Positions 13,720-20,933 of a DNA stretch of 21,672 nt are shown one piece after another. Each line of letters starts with the position of its first letter. Positions within the stretch are counted from its first letter, which is position 1. The notes beneath the pieces were generated by a model. It was not told the DNA's origin. It saw only the letters and a program-made list of their open reading frames with translations, and ran no database searches. Location: positions 1-21,672 of IMG/VR virus record IMGVR_UViG_3300008261_000183; one strand, 5' to 3'. This DNA comes from a virus. The translations under genes and the position numbers were made by a program.

Positions 13720-14394
13720 ATGACACGCAATTACGACGAAGATGAAACAACAACTACAACGACAGAAGTAACACGCAAACCAAATGCAAACGGGGATACT
13801 CCTCGTGCAAGCCGCATTGTTCGTGGCGGTTGGACAGCAGTAGACGCAGTAAAGAATGCAGACTCACCATTTGCACAACGCCTGCGTGTAACTGAAGAAG
13901 TTCAGTTGATTAAGTTTATTGATGACGAACCATACGCAGCATGGCGTCAACACTGGATTGAGCGCACAGGTCAAAAGTCATTTACATGCCTTGCAGACCT
14001 TGATGAGCGTGGATGTCCACTTTGTGAAGCAGGTGACCGTCCGTCACTTCGCTTTGCGTTTAACGTAGCACTCCTTACTCCAGGTGAGGCTCCTGTGAAC
14101 AAGTCCCTTGAAGTTGGTCCTCGTGTAATTGACCAACTGAAGAACTTCCACAACACGCCACACACTGGTCCACTTACAAAGCACTACTGGGCTATCTCAC
14201 GCACAGGCAAGGGCGCAACCAGCGCAACCAACTTGCAAGTAGTTCGTGAGCGTGACTTGGTTGAATGGAAGTGTGAACCTGCTGACGAACAAATCGCTGT
14301 CTACCTAAAGCACAGTGCTTACACAGCAGATGTAATTCAAATCCCTAATCGTGCAGATTTGGTGAGGATTGCAGCCGAAGAATTCGGCAACTAA
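13720..14394 (+). CDS. gp32-like zinc-containing ssDNA-binding protein (SSB)
   Basis: A 224-residue protein. It has H77-X11-C89-X8-C98-X2-C101 (HW..., FTCLADLDERGCPLCEAGDR), very close to the zinc site of T4 gp32 (His, then Cys-X9-Cys-X2-Cys). Following segments (RFAFNVALLTPG, KHYWAISRTGKG) are beta-rich as in an OB fold. A gp32-type SSB just before the DNA polymerase is the expected arrangement. The N-terminal region has a Thr run (DETTTTTTEVTRK) and is flexible. Unlike gp32, the C-terminus has only a few acidic residues (AAEEFGN). ATG 13720 is preferred over TTG 13693 because the latter overlaps the previous gene and adds a weak N-terminus; the ribosome-binding site is poor (GAAAGAAAA). Confidence 0.72.
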   Translation: MTRNYDEDETTTTTTEVTRKPNANGDTPRASRIVRGGWTAVDAVKNADSPFAQRLRVTEEVQLIKFIDDEPYAAWRQHWIERTGQKSFTCLADLDERGCPLCEAGDRPSLRFAFNVALLTPGEAPVNKSLEVGPRVIDQLKNFHNTPHTGPLTKHYWAISRTGKGATSATNLQVVRERDLVEWKCEPADEQIAVYLKHSAYTADVIQIPNRADLVRIAAEEFGN

Positions 14395-14406
14395 TAGTCA
14401 TTAGTT
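14389..14406 (+). promoter_or_regulatory. Perfect 7-bp inverted repeat across the SSB stop codon
   Basis: AACTAAT (14389-14395), loop agtc (14396-14399) and ATTAGTT (14400-14406) form an AT-rich 7-bp stem with a 4-nt loop. It covers the TAA of the SSB gene (14392-14394) and ends just before the AAAGGA ribosome-binding site (14410-14415) of the polymerase. The low GC makes it weak alone. It could modulate reinitiation or protein binding at the SSB/polymerase junction. Confidence 0.45.
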
Positions 14407-14418
14407 TAGAAAGGACTT

Positions 14419-16473
14419 ATGACTACTTTGGATATCGTTACTACCCTTGACCAGTTACACACGCTGGTCAAGGTAGTACAAGACGCAGGTGCATTTGCTT
14501 TTGACATTGAAAGCCGTGCAGTACTAGAACGCCATCCTGACCTTCAAAAGATTATGGAGGATGAGTTCAAAAAGAAAGCCCTCAGCCTTAAGAGCAAGTC
14601 TCCTGATGTATTGGAGAACTCTCGTAGGGTTATTGAGGAATCCTATAAAAAGGATATTGCTGTCAATCCTCTACGCAATGAGGTCTTTTGGATTGCCATA
14701 GCCACCTTTGGTCATTCTTGGGCTATCCCTATGGGTCACAAGTTAGGTACGCTCCTAGAGCCAGAGGAGGTCGGAGATGGCTCTACAGTGCCTCCAGAGG
14801 GCTATAGGAAGCGTTTAAAGAGCGGTGAGGAGTCAATGGCTAAGGCTCGCTATATCAAGCCAGCCGTCTACGCAGAGCCTCCTAAGCAGTTGAGCCGTTC
14901 TGAGGTCTTTGAGGCTCTAAAGCCCATATTCTTTAGTGACCTAGTTAAGGTTGGACATAACGTCAAGTTTGACGCTCGCTCTATCAGCAAGTACTACGAC
15001 CAGATACCACCTGGACCTTACCTAGACACGATGGTTCTCCAGCACATAGTTTCTGAGAACTTGATGAGTTACTCACTAGAAAAGGTCATTGCACACAACT
15101 ATGACGGGTTAGAAGCCTATGCAAAGGGTGGCAAGTTGGGTAAGTTGATTACCCAAGTTCCTATTGAAGACGCAACGACTTACGTACATCGTGACGCCCG
15201 TTGGACATGGATGCTGTACCAGCGCCTACACAAGCAAATTATTACTAAGCCTGACTTGCTATCAGCACTTCAATTAGATAGCGAAGTGCTTGAGGTAATC
15301 ATGCACATGGAGAACAACGGTATCCCTGTAGATGTCAAAGACTTAAAGAACCTCAACTTGGAGTTAGACCAAGAACTCCGTGACATCTTATTTAAAATCT
15401 TTGAGCACGCTCCAGCAGGATTCAACCCTGACTCAAATAAAAGTAAACAAGAGTTCTTATTCAATCCTAAAAAAGAGGGTGGCTTAGGTTTAAAGCCATA
15501 TAAGAAAACAGACAAGGGTGCACCGTCTGTAGACGAAGAATCACTTCGTAACCTTCAATCAAAGCACCCAATCATTCCCTTGCTCTTAGAGTGGGCTGAA
15601 ATGAAGAAGTTGAAATCAACATATGTTGACGGATTGCTCCCCAAGATGTACAAGAACAGGTTGCACCCTTCGTTCCACCTACACCGCACGGCAACAGGAC
15701 GCTTGTCCTCGTCAGACCCAAACCTACAGAACATTCCTCGTGAATCAAGTATTCGTAAGTTGTTTGTAGCCCCACAACATCATCAGTTGTTTGTGGCTGA
15801 CTATGACCAAATTGAGTTGCGTATCATGGCAATGTTTAGCCAAGACCCACAACTAGTTCGGATTTTTAATACTGGTGAGGATATTCATACGGCTACTGCT
15901 TCTGCGGTGTTTAAGAAAGAGCCTAAAGACATCACCTCTGAGGAGCGTCAGATTGGTAAGGGCGTAAACTTCCTTACCGCATACGGTGGTGGTGCTGCAA
16001 AGTTGGCACGTACTACAGGCATTGAGGAAGAACACGCCATGGAAATCCTTAGCAACTACTACAAGAGTTTCGCAGGTCTTACCGCTTGGAAACAGTCTGT
16101 GGTGGCTACTGGACGTAAGAATGGCTATGTGTCCACCCTTGAGGGAAGGCGTAGGCGGTTACCAGACCTGACTTCCAACGACAACATGCTTCGGTCAAGG
16201 GCAGAGCGCCAAGCCGTTAATGCTGTAATTCAAGGAAGTGCGGCAGATATCTGTAAAAAAGCCATGATAAATGTCCATAACGCTTTACATAACAAGGGCG
16301 TGCGCCTCTTAGTACAGGTACATGACGAACTTATAGCCGCAGTCCCTGACAAAATTGTAGAAGAATCCACACAACCGTTCCTAGACGCTATGGGAGATGG
16401 TACGGTTATTCAACAGATACCGCTAAAGGTGTCTTACGAATACGCAACTAACTGGGCTGAGGCTAAGGGATGA
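14419..16473 (+). CDS. polA: Family A DNA polymerase (Pol I type) with 3'-5' exonuclease
   Basis: A 684-residue replicative polymerase. Exonuclease motifs are FAFDIES (D29, E31; Exo I), VGHNVKFD (Exo II) and YVHRDARWTW (Exo III). The polymerase domain has HRTATGRLSSSDPNLQNIP, motif A VADYDQIELRIMA (D461), motif B RQIGKGVNFLTAYGG (R510, K514), and motif C VQVHDELIAAVP (H635-D636-E637). The Phe of NFLTAYG is at the position that distinguishes dNTPs from dideoxynucleotides (Phe in E. coli Pol I, Tyr in T7). There is no 5'-3' exonuclease domain. About 100 residues between Exo I and Exo II are longer than usual. The gene starts 8 nt after AAAGGA. A strong hairpin lies in its first codons. Confidence 0.95.
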   Translation: MTTLDIVTTLDQLHTLVKVVQDAGAFAFDIESRAVLERHPDLQKIMEDEFKKKALSLKSKSPDVLENSRRVIEESYKKDIAVNPLRNEVFWIAIATFGHSWAIPMGHKLGTLLEPEEVGDGSTVPPEGYRKRLKSGEESMAKARYIKPAVYAEPPKQLSRSEVFEALKPIFFSDLVKVGHNVKFDARSISKYYDQIPPGPYLDTMVLQHIVSENLMSYSLEKVIAHNYDGLEAYAKGGKLGKLITQVPIEDATTYVHRDARWTWMLYQRLHKQIITKPDLLSALQLDSEVLEVIMHMENNGIPVDVKDLKNLNLELDQELRDILFKIFEHAPAGFNPDSNKSKQEFLFNPKKEGGLGLKPYKKTDKGAPSVDEESLRNLQSKHPIIPLLLEWAEMKKLKSTYVDGLLPKMYKNRLHPSFHLHRTATGRLSSSDPNLQNIPRESSIRKLFVAPQHHQLFVADYDQIELRIMAMFSQDPQLVRIFNTGEDIHTATASAVFKKEPKDITSEERQIGKGVNFLTAYGGGAAKLARTTGIEEEHAMEILSNYYKSFAGLTAWKQSVVATGRKNGYVSTLEGRRRRLPDLTSNDNMLRSRAERQAVNAVIQGSAADICKKAMINVHNALHNKGVRLLVQVHDELIAAVPDKIVEESTQPFLDAMGDGTVIQQIPLKVSYEYATNWAEAKG
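14439..14478 (+). promoter_or_regulatory. Long hairpin inside the first codons of the DNA polymerase gene
   Basis: Left arm tactacccttgaccag (14439-14454) and right arm ctggtcaaggtagta (14464-14478) pair over 15 bp with one bulged C and a 9-nt loop (ttacacacg). It begins 20 nt after the start codon of the polymerase, within the region covered by an initiating ribosome. It can therefore lower or regulate translation of the polymerase. T4 regulates its own polymerase through a hairpin at the ribosome-binding site; a similar autoregulation is inference here. The arms encode VTTLDQ and LVKVVQ, so no peptide constraint requires such pairing. Confidence 0.65.
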
Positions 16474-16820
16474 TGGATACAATAAACAAAAGATTTTTCT
16501 ACCTCATGCTTTCAATAGCCAGAGGTCAAAGTTATGCAAACTCTATGGGCTTCTCAAACCCTTCAGAAGATGTAGGCGATGCAGAAACCGTAGAGATAAT
16601 CCAAAGGTGGGCGCTGTTCATCAATGAAGGTATCTTTGATGAAGTGGTAGTTGCCACAGACTGGATACTTGATTTACTAGAAGAAAACGATAAACTAGTA
16701 ACTCCTCGTGAGGAACTGCATCCATTGTTTGTTTCTTTTGGGGTAGCACTTATCAATATGCTTTTGGATGTTGATAACCTAGCAATCGTATTACAAAACC
16801 CAGAGGACTATTATGAGTGA
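16470..16820 (+). CDS. Unknown acidic protein
   Basis: A 116-residue, mostly helical acidic protein (pI low by inspection; EDVGDAETVEIIQRW, EEVVATDWILDLLEENDKL in part). No motif recognised. It starts at ATG 16470 or the adjacent ATG 16473, overlapping the polymerase stop, and ends 8 nt inside the zinc-ribbon gene. Helical small proteins next to a polymerase may be processivity or inhibitor-type partners, but nothing in the sequence supports a specific role. Confidence 0.6.
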   Translation: MMDTINKRFFYLMLSIARGQSYANSMGFSNPSEDVGDAETVEIIQRWALFINEGIFDEVVVATDWILDLLEENDKLVTPREELHPLFVSFGVALINMLLDVDNLAIVLQNPEDYYE

Positions 16821-17202
16821 TTGGTGGAGTAAAAAACTAGCAGGAGAGAAACCATCTACCCCCCGTGTTTCTCCTACGCCTCCTACACAACCTGTAATTA
16901 GGCTTCCTGCAACGCAACAGACTGTTCCGCAAGAACAGCAACGGCAAGAAGTCTTGAACCCAAATCGTGCACCAACAGAGAACATCTCTATGGGTGAAGC
17001 GATTCGTTTATGGAAAGGTGGGGAAGCCCATCGCCGTGACGGTGGTTTGACATGTCCAGATTGTGGAAGTAAGAATGTATTTTCACGAACTGGTCGTGGA
17101 GCCAATAGCATGGTAAACGGAGCACAACCAGCACCTCGTTGTTTTGAGTGTGGCTGGAACGGATTATATGACCAAGCGTCACAAGCGTCTTGGAATAGTT
17201 AA
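16813..17202 (+). CDS. Zinc-ribbon protein with Pro/Gln-rich linker
   Basis: A 129-residue protein. Residues 10-55 are Pro/Thr/Gln-rich and disordered in appearance. A zinc ribbon follows: C81-x-x-C84 (TCPDCGSKNVFSR) and C110-x-x-C113 (RCFECGWNG), with GANSMVNGAQPAP in between. The short helical segment GEAIRLWKGG (61-70) sits just before it. Ribbon proteins of this form are common in phage replication modules and typically contact DNA or polymerase. It lies 14 nt before the RecA gene. The start overlaps the preceding gene by 8 nt. Confidence 0.75.
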   Translation: MSDWWSKKLAGEKPSTPRVSPTPPTQPVIRLPATQQTVPQEQQRQEVLNPNRAPTENISMGEAIRLWKGGEAHRRDGGLTCPDCGSKNVFSRTGRGANSMVNGAQPAPRCFECGWNGLYDQASQASWNS

Positions 17203-17216
17203 CAAAAGGAATACAC

Positions 17217-18242
17217 ATGTCAGATTTTGAGTCGTTGCAATCTATTTTGTCTGCCCTTACTAAGAAGTATGGCGATGATGTAATCATTAAAGGTTCACAA
17301 GTCATTGAAGCAACACCACGTATTACTACTGGTGTTCTTGCTTATGACCTCATGCTTGGTGGTGGTTGGCCTGTAAACCAGTGGAGCGAAATCATTGGTG
17401 AGGAATCATCAGGTAAGACTGCTCTTGCTTATAAAACAATTGCGGCTAACCAAGCGCTTGACCCTGAGTACACAGCGATGTGGGTAGCGGCTGAAGCATA
17501 TGTCCCAGAGTATGCCAAGGCTATTGGTGTAGACCTTGACCGTCTATGGGTAGTTGAAACCAACATCATGGAAGAAGTGTATGACTTGGTTATTCGTGTG
17601 CTGGATAATCGTGCTGTTGACTTGATTGTTATTGACTCACTTCCTTCACTAGTTCCTGGCGATGAGTCAGAAAAGATGATGGAAGAATTCACTGTAGGTC
17701 TTGGTGCTCGTCTTACTGGAAAGTTCTTCCGTAAAGCCTCTAAGTCTCAGAAGCGCTCACTCATTCGTGAAGACCGTGGATGCACTGGACTTATCATTAA
17801 CCAGTGGCGTGAAAAGATTGGTGTGATGTGGGGAGACAACCGAACTACCCCAGGTGGTAAGGCTAAGAACTTCCATTACTTCTGCCGTGTTGAAGTGAAG
17901 CGTGACGAGTGGATTAAAGCCAAGGATGAGACTGTTGGTCAAACCATCAAGGCTCGCACTATGAAGAACAAGACATACCGTCCACAACAAGTGGCAGTAG
18001 TGGACTTCTACTTTGCAGATTCACAAGGGTTTCAGTTTGGAGACTTTGACACAGTAAAAGATATTGTGAACATCGCAATCTCATCAGAACTCATTACTCG
18101 TGCAGGTGCCTATTACTCCTACGGAGACCAGAAGTGGCAAGGTAAAGATGGAGTGCTTCAAGCAGTTCGTGAAGACCTTGACCTACAAGCAGGTATTCGT
18201 GAGGCTGTATTCAAGAAGTTCAACATTGAGATGCCTTCGTGA
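17217..18242 (+). CDS. recA: RecA-family recombinase
   Basis: A 341-residue RecA protein. Walker A GEESSGKT is at 61-68, Walker B LIVIDS at 136-141, and the characteristic TTPGGKAKNFHYFCRVEVKR (loop and strand after L2) is present. An early VIEATPRITTGVLAYDLMLG aligns with the RecA core start. The catalytic Glu expected after the first ATPase strand is probably in the VAAEAYVPEYAKAIGVD segment. It pairs strands for repair and for recombination-dependent replication. The leader AAAAGGAATACAC precedes the ATG. It overlaps the next gene (GTGA). The sequence is shorter at the C-terminus than host RecA. Confidence 0.95.
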   Translation: MSDFESLQSILSALTKKYGDDVIIKGSQVIEATPRITTGVLAYDLMLGGGWPVNQWSEIIGEESSGKTALAYKTIAANQALDPEYTAMWVAAEAYVPEYAKAIGVDLDRLWVVETNIMEEVYDLVIRVLDNRAVDLIVIDSLPSLVPGDESEKMMEEFTVGLGARLTGKFFRKASKSQKRSLIREDRGCTGLIINQWREKIGVMWGDNRTTPGGKAKNFHYFCRVEVKRDEWIKAKDETVGQTIKARTMKNKTYRPQQVAVVDFYFADSQGFQFGDFDTVKDIVNIAISSELITRAGAYYSYGDQKWQGKDGVLQAVREDLDLQAGIREAVFKKFNIEMPS

Positions 18243-18577
18243 TATTTGGGTCTGACGCAGACAAACAGCGCAAAGTTATGAAGCGCTCTAAGAAGCAAGA
18301 GCGCCGTACAGCAGACCGTTACAAGGGAAGTCGTAATGCTGGTTCAGGTAGTGGTTGGGTTCAAAAGAATGATGTTCGCACCCATGATTACCTGATTGAA
18401 AACAAGTTCACAGATAACAAGAAGTCATATTCAATCAAGTTCACAGATTTAAAGGAACTCAATGAGCGTGCAATATTGGAAGATCGCATTCCTGTCCTTC
18501 AGTTTGACTTGGGTGGCAATAGGTATATCATCCTTACTGAAGATGATTTTTTAATGATTACGGAACCAAATGGCTGA
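18239..18577 (+). CDS. Hjc/VRR-type PD-(D/E)XK nuclease, probable Holliday-junction resolvase
   Basis: A 112-residue protein. RYKGSRNAGSGSGWVQKNDVRTHDYLIENKF carries the PD-(D/E)XK pattern: D45 or D50, then E54-N-K56. The helix before it (KRSKKQERRTAD) provides the usual N-terminal Glu. This resembles Hjc-like and VRR-NUC resolvases, which cut branched DNA. The start is GTG 18239, overlapping the recA stop (GTGA); no ATG lies nearby. The end overlaps the next gene by 8 nt. It is the first of two nucleases of this general type in the window; their sequences are not similar enough to be tandem duplicates by eye. Confidence 0.75.
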   Translation: MIFGSDADKQRKVMKRSKKQERRTADRYKGSRNAGSGSGWVQKNDVRTHDYLIENKFTDNKKSYSIKFTDLKELNERAILEDRIPVLQFDLGGNRYIILTEDDFLMITEPNG

Positions 18578-19484
18578 ACTAGATGCAGTTGCTATGCAAC
18601 AAGTGATTAAGACACAGGGTCGCTTAAAGCAACCTGCGTATCAATACGCCCTTAAATCTAATATGGTGTCGTCTGAAGAACGGGACACAAAGCACTTTCA
18701 CCCAAGTGAAATCTGTAAGAAAGACTGGTGTCCACGTTCGTCTTGGTACAAAGTCAAAGGCTATCCAGAAGAAGTAACTTCAGTACCTCAGTTCACTACA
18801 TTGAATATATTTCAAACAGGACATGACATCCATAACAAATGGCAACACTGGTTGCTTTTGTCTGGCGTATTAGAAGAAGCAGAAGTAGCCATCTACGATG
18901 AGGAACATCATCTATTGGGACATGCTGATGGGATTGTGTCAGATGCTAAAGGTCGTGCTGTATTAGAGATTAAAAGCATAGGTATGGGTTCACTTCGTTT
19001 AGAAGAACCTGAAATCTTTGAGAAGTACAGCAAAAAAGAAATAACTGCTGACGAGGCTTGGAAAGCAATTAGGAAACCATTTGAAACCCATCTCCGTCAA
19101 ATAAACCTATACATGTATGTATTGGGTATACATGACGGGATTGTTTTATATGAAAACAAAGCCAACCAAGAAGTAAAAGAATTTGAAATCAAGTATCAAC
19201 CAGAGTTGATTGAAAGTATCTTGGCTACTTGCCATAACCTAAAGAAGGCTCTAGAGTTAGATACGCCGCCACAGCGACCAACGTGGCTATCAAGTAAAGA
19301 ATCTAGGACCTGCAAATATTGCCCTTACAAGACGGAGTGTTGGAAAGATGGAAGTAATCAACAAGTCACCACTGGAGAATTCACCACTGCTACAGGAGTT
19401 TCGCAAGAAGTTCACACTTCCACTGCGCCCAGCGGAGGAGATTCCGAACATCCCAAGTCATCTGGACGAGTTATCCGACGCTAG
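18570..19484 (+). CDS. RecB/Cas4-like PD-(D/E)XK exonuclease with Fe-S cluster
   Basis: A 304-residue nuclease. Active-site residues are visible: H88 (GHDIHNKW), D120 (LGHADGI), E133-x-K135 (AVLEIKS), and QINLYMYVLG (the QhxxY motif). A first Cys (C49 or C54 in EICKKDWCP) and C248/C251/C257 (CKYCPYKTEC) form the [4Fe-4S] site that holds such nucleases together. RecB/Cas4-type nucleases resect DNA ends, here probably for RecA. There is no cas1/cas2 nearby, so a CRISPR role is unlikely. The final 45 codons after the Fe-S site (TTGEFTTATGVSQEVHTST...) are low-complexity and overlap the next gene in another frame. Confidence 0.87.
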   Translation: MAELDAVAMQQVIKTQGRLKQPAYQYALKSNMVSSEERDTKHFHPSEICKKDWCPRSSWYKVKGYPEEVTSVPQFTTLNIFQTGHDIHNKWQHWLLLSGVLEEAEVAIYDEEHHLLGHADGIVSDAKGRAVLEIKSIGMGSLRLEEPEIFEKYSKKEITADEAWKAIRKPFETHLRQINLYMYVLGIHDGIVLYENKANQEVKEFEIKYQPELIESILATCHNLKKALELDTPPQRPTWLSSKESRTCKYCPYKTECWKDGSNQQVTTGEFTTATGVSQEVHTSTAPSGGDSEHPKSSGRVIRR

Positions 19485-19845
19485 TTTGATGGAGTTTTAT
19501 ACAGAGTTTATGAGTTGGCTTTCATATGCCAAGTCAGAACTTGTTGCTTCTGAGATTGAAGAAGAACGTTGCGCTAATGAGTGCCGTTTGACTGAAGCCA
19601 AGACTTTGATTAAGCAGTGGGGTAATGAAAAGGGAGACACAGTAACCCTTGCTAAGGCTCGCCGTGACGTAGATGAACTGGTGATTGCGGCACAGGAAGC
19701 ACACTTTTATTCCCGTGCTTACCGCAAACTAGTTGAGTCTGTCTTTGAACGCTGTGAGCGTGGAGCACAGGTACTGTCTCGTGAACTTAGTCGCCGTATT
19801 GGTTTAGGACCAAAAGAACGGCAATACGGAAGGTACAGCGCATGA
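19348..19845 (+). CDS. Unknown coiled-coil protein overlapping the nuclease gene
   Basis: A 165-residue, mainly helical protein: IPSHLDELSDASLMEFYTEF, WLSYAKSELVASEIEEER, LTLAKARRDVDELVIAAQEA and a basic end (RELSRRIGLGPKERQYGRYS). It is an unrecognised phage family with a probable coiled coil. The start at ATG 19348 is 137 nt inside the nuclease gene, after GGAG (19334-19337). A start at ATG 19489 would avoid overlap but would remove the IPSHLDELSD... segment, which continues seamlessly into the rest, so the longer form is preferred. Its stop overlaps the next small gene (ATGA). Confidence 0.65.
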   Translation: MEVINKSPLENSPLLQEFRKKFTLPLRPAEEIPNIPSHLDELSDASLMEFYTEFMSWLSYAKSELVASEIEEERCANECRLTEAKTLIKQWGNEKGDTVTLAKARRDVDELVIAAQEAHFYSRAYRKLVESVFERCERGAQVLSRELSRRIGLGPKERQYGRYSA

Positions 19846-20009
19846 TTTCGGTGCAATGTGAAAAGTGCAACGCTACGATAATGCACGACACCAAGCAGTT
19901 GACAGGTTGTTTATGTGACCCAGATGCCCCAACTTGGTGTTGGATAGAAACAGACGGACGAGTGCGAGGATTCTCTCACTCCAAATATAAGGTGTTAAGT
20001 AATGAGTAA
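19842..20009 (+). CDS. Small zinc-binding protein (55 aa)
   Basis: A short gene read by hand: 55 residues, beginning MISVQCEKCNATIMHDT, with C6-x-x-C9 and C23-x-C25 as a likely zinc knuckle or ribbon, followed by WCWIETDGRVRGFSHSKY. It uses ATG 19842, overlapping the previous stop (ATGA), and its TAA (20007-20009) overlaps the next gene by 8 nt. The tight overlaps on both sides and the ordered cysteines support a real gene. Function is unknown. Confidence 0.7.
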   Translation: MISVQCEKCNATIMHDTKQLTGCLCDPDAPTWCWIETDGRVRGFSHSKYKVLSNE

Positions 20010-20196
20010 CCCATATGGACAAAACACGCAGTTCTTTGCAAAGGATTCAAGCAACACACCCTCAGTAGAGGCAAAGCGCTGGAAAGAACTTGCAGAAGAC
20101 TTAATGGAGTTAGTAGATATGTTTGCATGTAACCATGTAGACATGAAGTTTTACCAACGGACACGCAGGTCATTTGAAAGGAACATCCGTGGCTAA
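20002..20196 (+). CDS. Unknown small protein
   Basis: A 64-residue protein with a disordered start (SNPYGQNTQFFAKDSSNTPS) and an amphipathic helical body (KRWKELAEDLMELVDMF) with ACNHVDMKFYQRTRRSFERN at the end. No known motif; one Cys and one His are too few for a zinc site. It overlaps its neighbours by 8 nt on each side, like most genes of this block. Function unknown. Confidence 0.6.
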   Translation: MSNPYGQNTQFFAKDSSNTPSVEAKRWKELAEDLMELVDMFACNHVDMKFYQRTRRSFERNIRG

Positions 20197-20347
20197 CGAA
20201 GATTTTATGCCCCTCAGTGAAACCATTCGTTTGATGGCAGATGTTATTCGTAAAGGTAAAGGCAAAGTACAAGTTAACTTTGAACCTTCTTTTCTTTATG
20301 AAGTTGCCAACATTTTAGAAGACTACGAGCAGCAAGAACTATGGTAA
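20189..20347 (+). CDS. Small unknown protein (52 aa, GTG start)
   Basis: A short gene read by hand, starting at GTG 20189 and ending at TAA 20345-20347. It encodes 52 residues: ANEDFMPLSETIRLMADVIR, then KGKGKVQVNFEPSFLYEVA and NILEDYEQQELW. AAAGGA (20177-20182) lies 6 nt before the GTG. It overlaps the previous gene by 8 nt and the next by 7 nt, filling exactly what would otherwise be a gap. The peptide is acidic and helical at both ends. Function unknown. Confidence 0.65.
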   Translation: MANEDFMPLSETIRLMADVIRKGKGKVQVNFEPSFLYEVANILEDYEQQELW

Positions 20348-20568
20348 CCAATACAACTAAAGGTTTTGTTGTTGGAGCATTGTTTGCTACTGCACTTATG
20401 GTTGTTTCACTAATCATTGGTGGTTACTTAGGAACTAATGCAAAAAGGGATGCTTGTGCCAAATATGGTGAAGCAACTCAACAGGAAACTACTTTCATCA
20501 CCTATGGACTTACTGAGTCAAAGTGCTTTACAAATTACAATCAAGAATGGTTGGATATAAACCCATAA
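20341..20568 (+). CDS. Small single-pass membrane protein
   Basis: A 75-residue protein with one hydrophobic segment at about 8-30 (GFVVGALFATALMVVSLIIG) after a short polar N-terminus, then a 45-residue tail with C39 and C62. A signal-anchor topology with the tail outside the membrane is plausible, with the two Cys perhaps forming a disulfide. Small membrane proteins of this type in phages include host-defence or lysis modulators; no specific function can be read. It shares a TAATG overlap with the next nuclease gene. Confidence 0.7.
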   Translation: MVTNTTKGFVVGALFATALMVVSLIIGGYLGTNAKRDACAKYGEATQQETTFITYGLTESKCFTNYNQEWLDINP

Positions 20569-20933
20569 TGGGAAATAAGAACAAAGCCAAAGGAACCTCG
20601 TTTGAGGTGCTAGTACGTGATTACTTGCGTGAGCGTGGGTTTATTCATGCACACCGCCCAGCCTTATCAGGTGGCAAAGATACTGGAGATGTCAATGGTG
20701 TTATCCAACGGGATACCTTGGCTGAAGTAGCAGTCCAATGTAAGAATCAAAAGTCATTCAAACTAAGTGAATGGCTTGATGCCACGGTAGAACAAGCAAA
20801 GAACTTGCGAGAAGGTTTACCTATACTTGTAGTCAAGCGTGCTGGCAAAGGCGCAAAAGCCTTGGGTGACTCATACGTAGTGATGAGATTAGATGATGTA
20901 ATCAGACTCTTAAGTGACGCCGATTACTCCTAA
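20568..20933 (+). CDS. Second PD-(D/E)XK nuclease, archaeal Hjc-like resolvase
   Basis: A 121-residue protein starting KNKAKGTSFEVLVRDYLRE. E13 is the N-terminal acidic residue, D41 lies in GGKDTGDVNGV, and the E-x-K position reads Q57-C-K59 (AVQCKNQ), with E53 nearby. The pattern (NKxKGxxFE ... D-hydrophobic ... CKN) is typical of Hjc-type Holliday-junction resolvases and related endonucleases of phages. Start ATG 20568 overlaps the previous stop (TAATG); an upstream GTG frame extension (20523) would overlap the membrane protein. Together with recA and the other nuclease it suggests recombination-dependent replication. Confidence 0.8.
   Translation: MGNKNKAKGTSFEVLVRDYLRERGFIHAHRPALSGGKDTGDVNGVIQRDTLAEVAVQCKNQKSFKLSEWLDATVEQAKNLREGLPILVVKRAGKGAKALGDSYVVMRLDDVIRLLSDADYS

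Noticed and set aside
18570-19484. Cas4 of a CRISPR system
   Set aside because: No cas1, cas2, effector or array in the window; RecB/Cas4-like Fe-S nucleases are common phage recombination genes.
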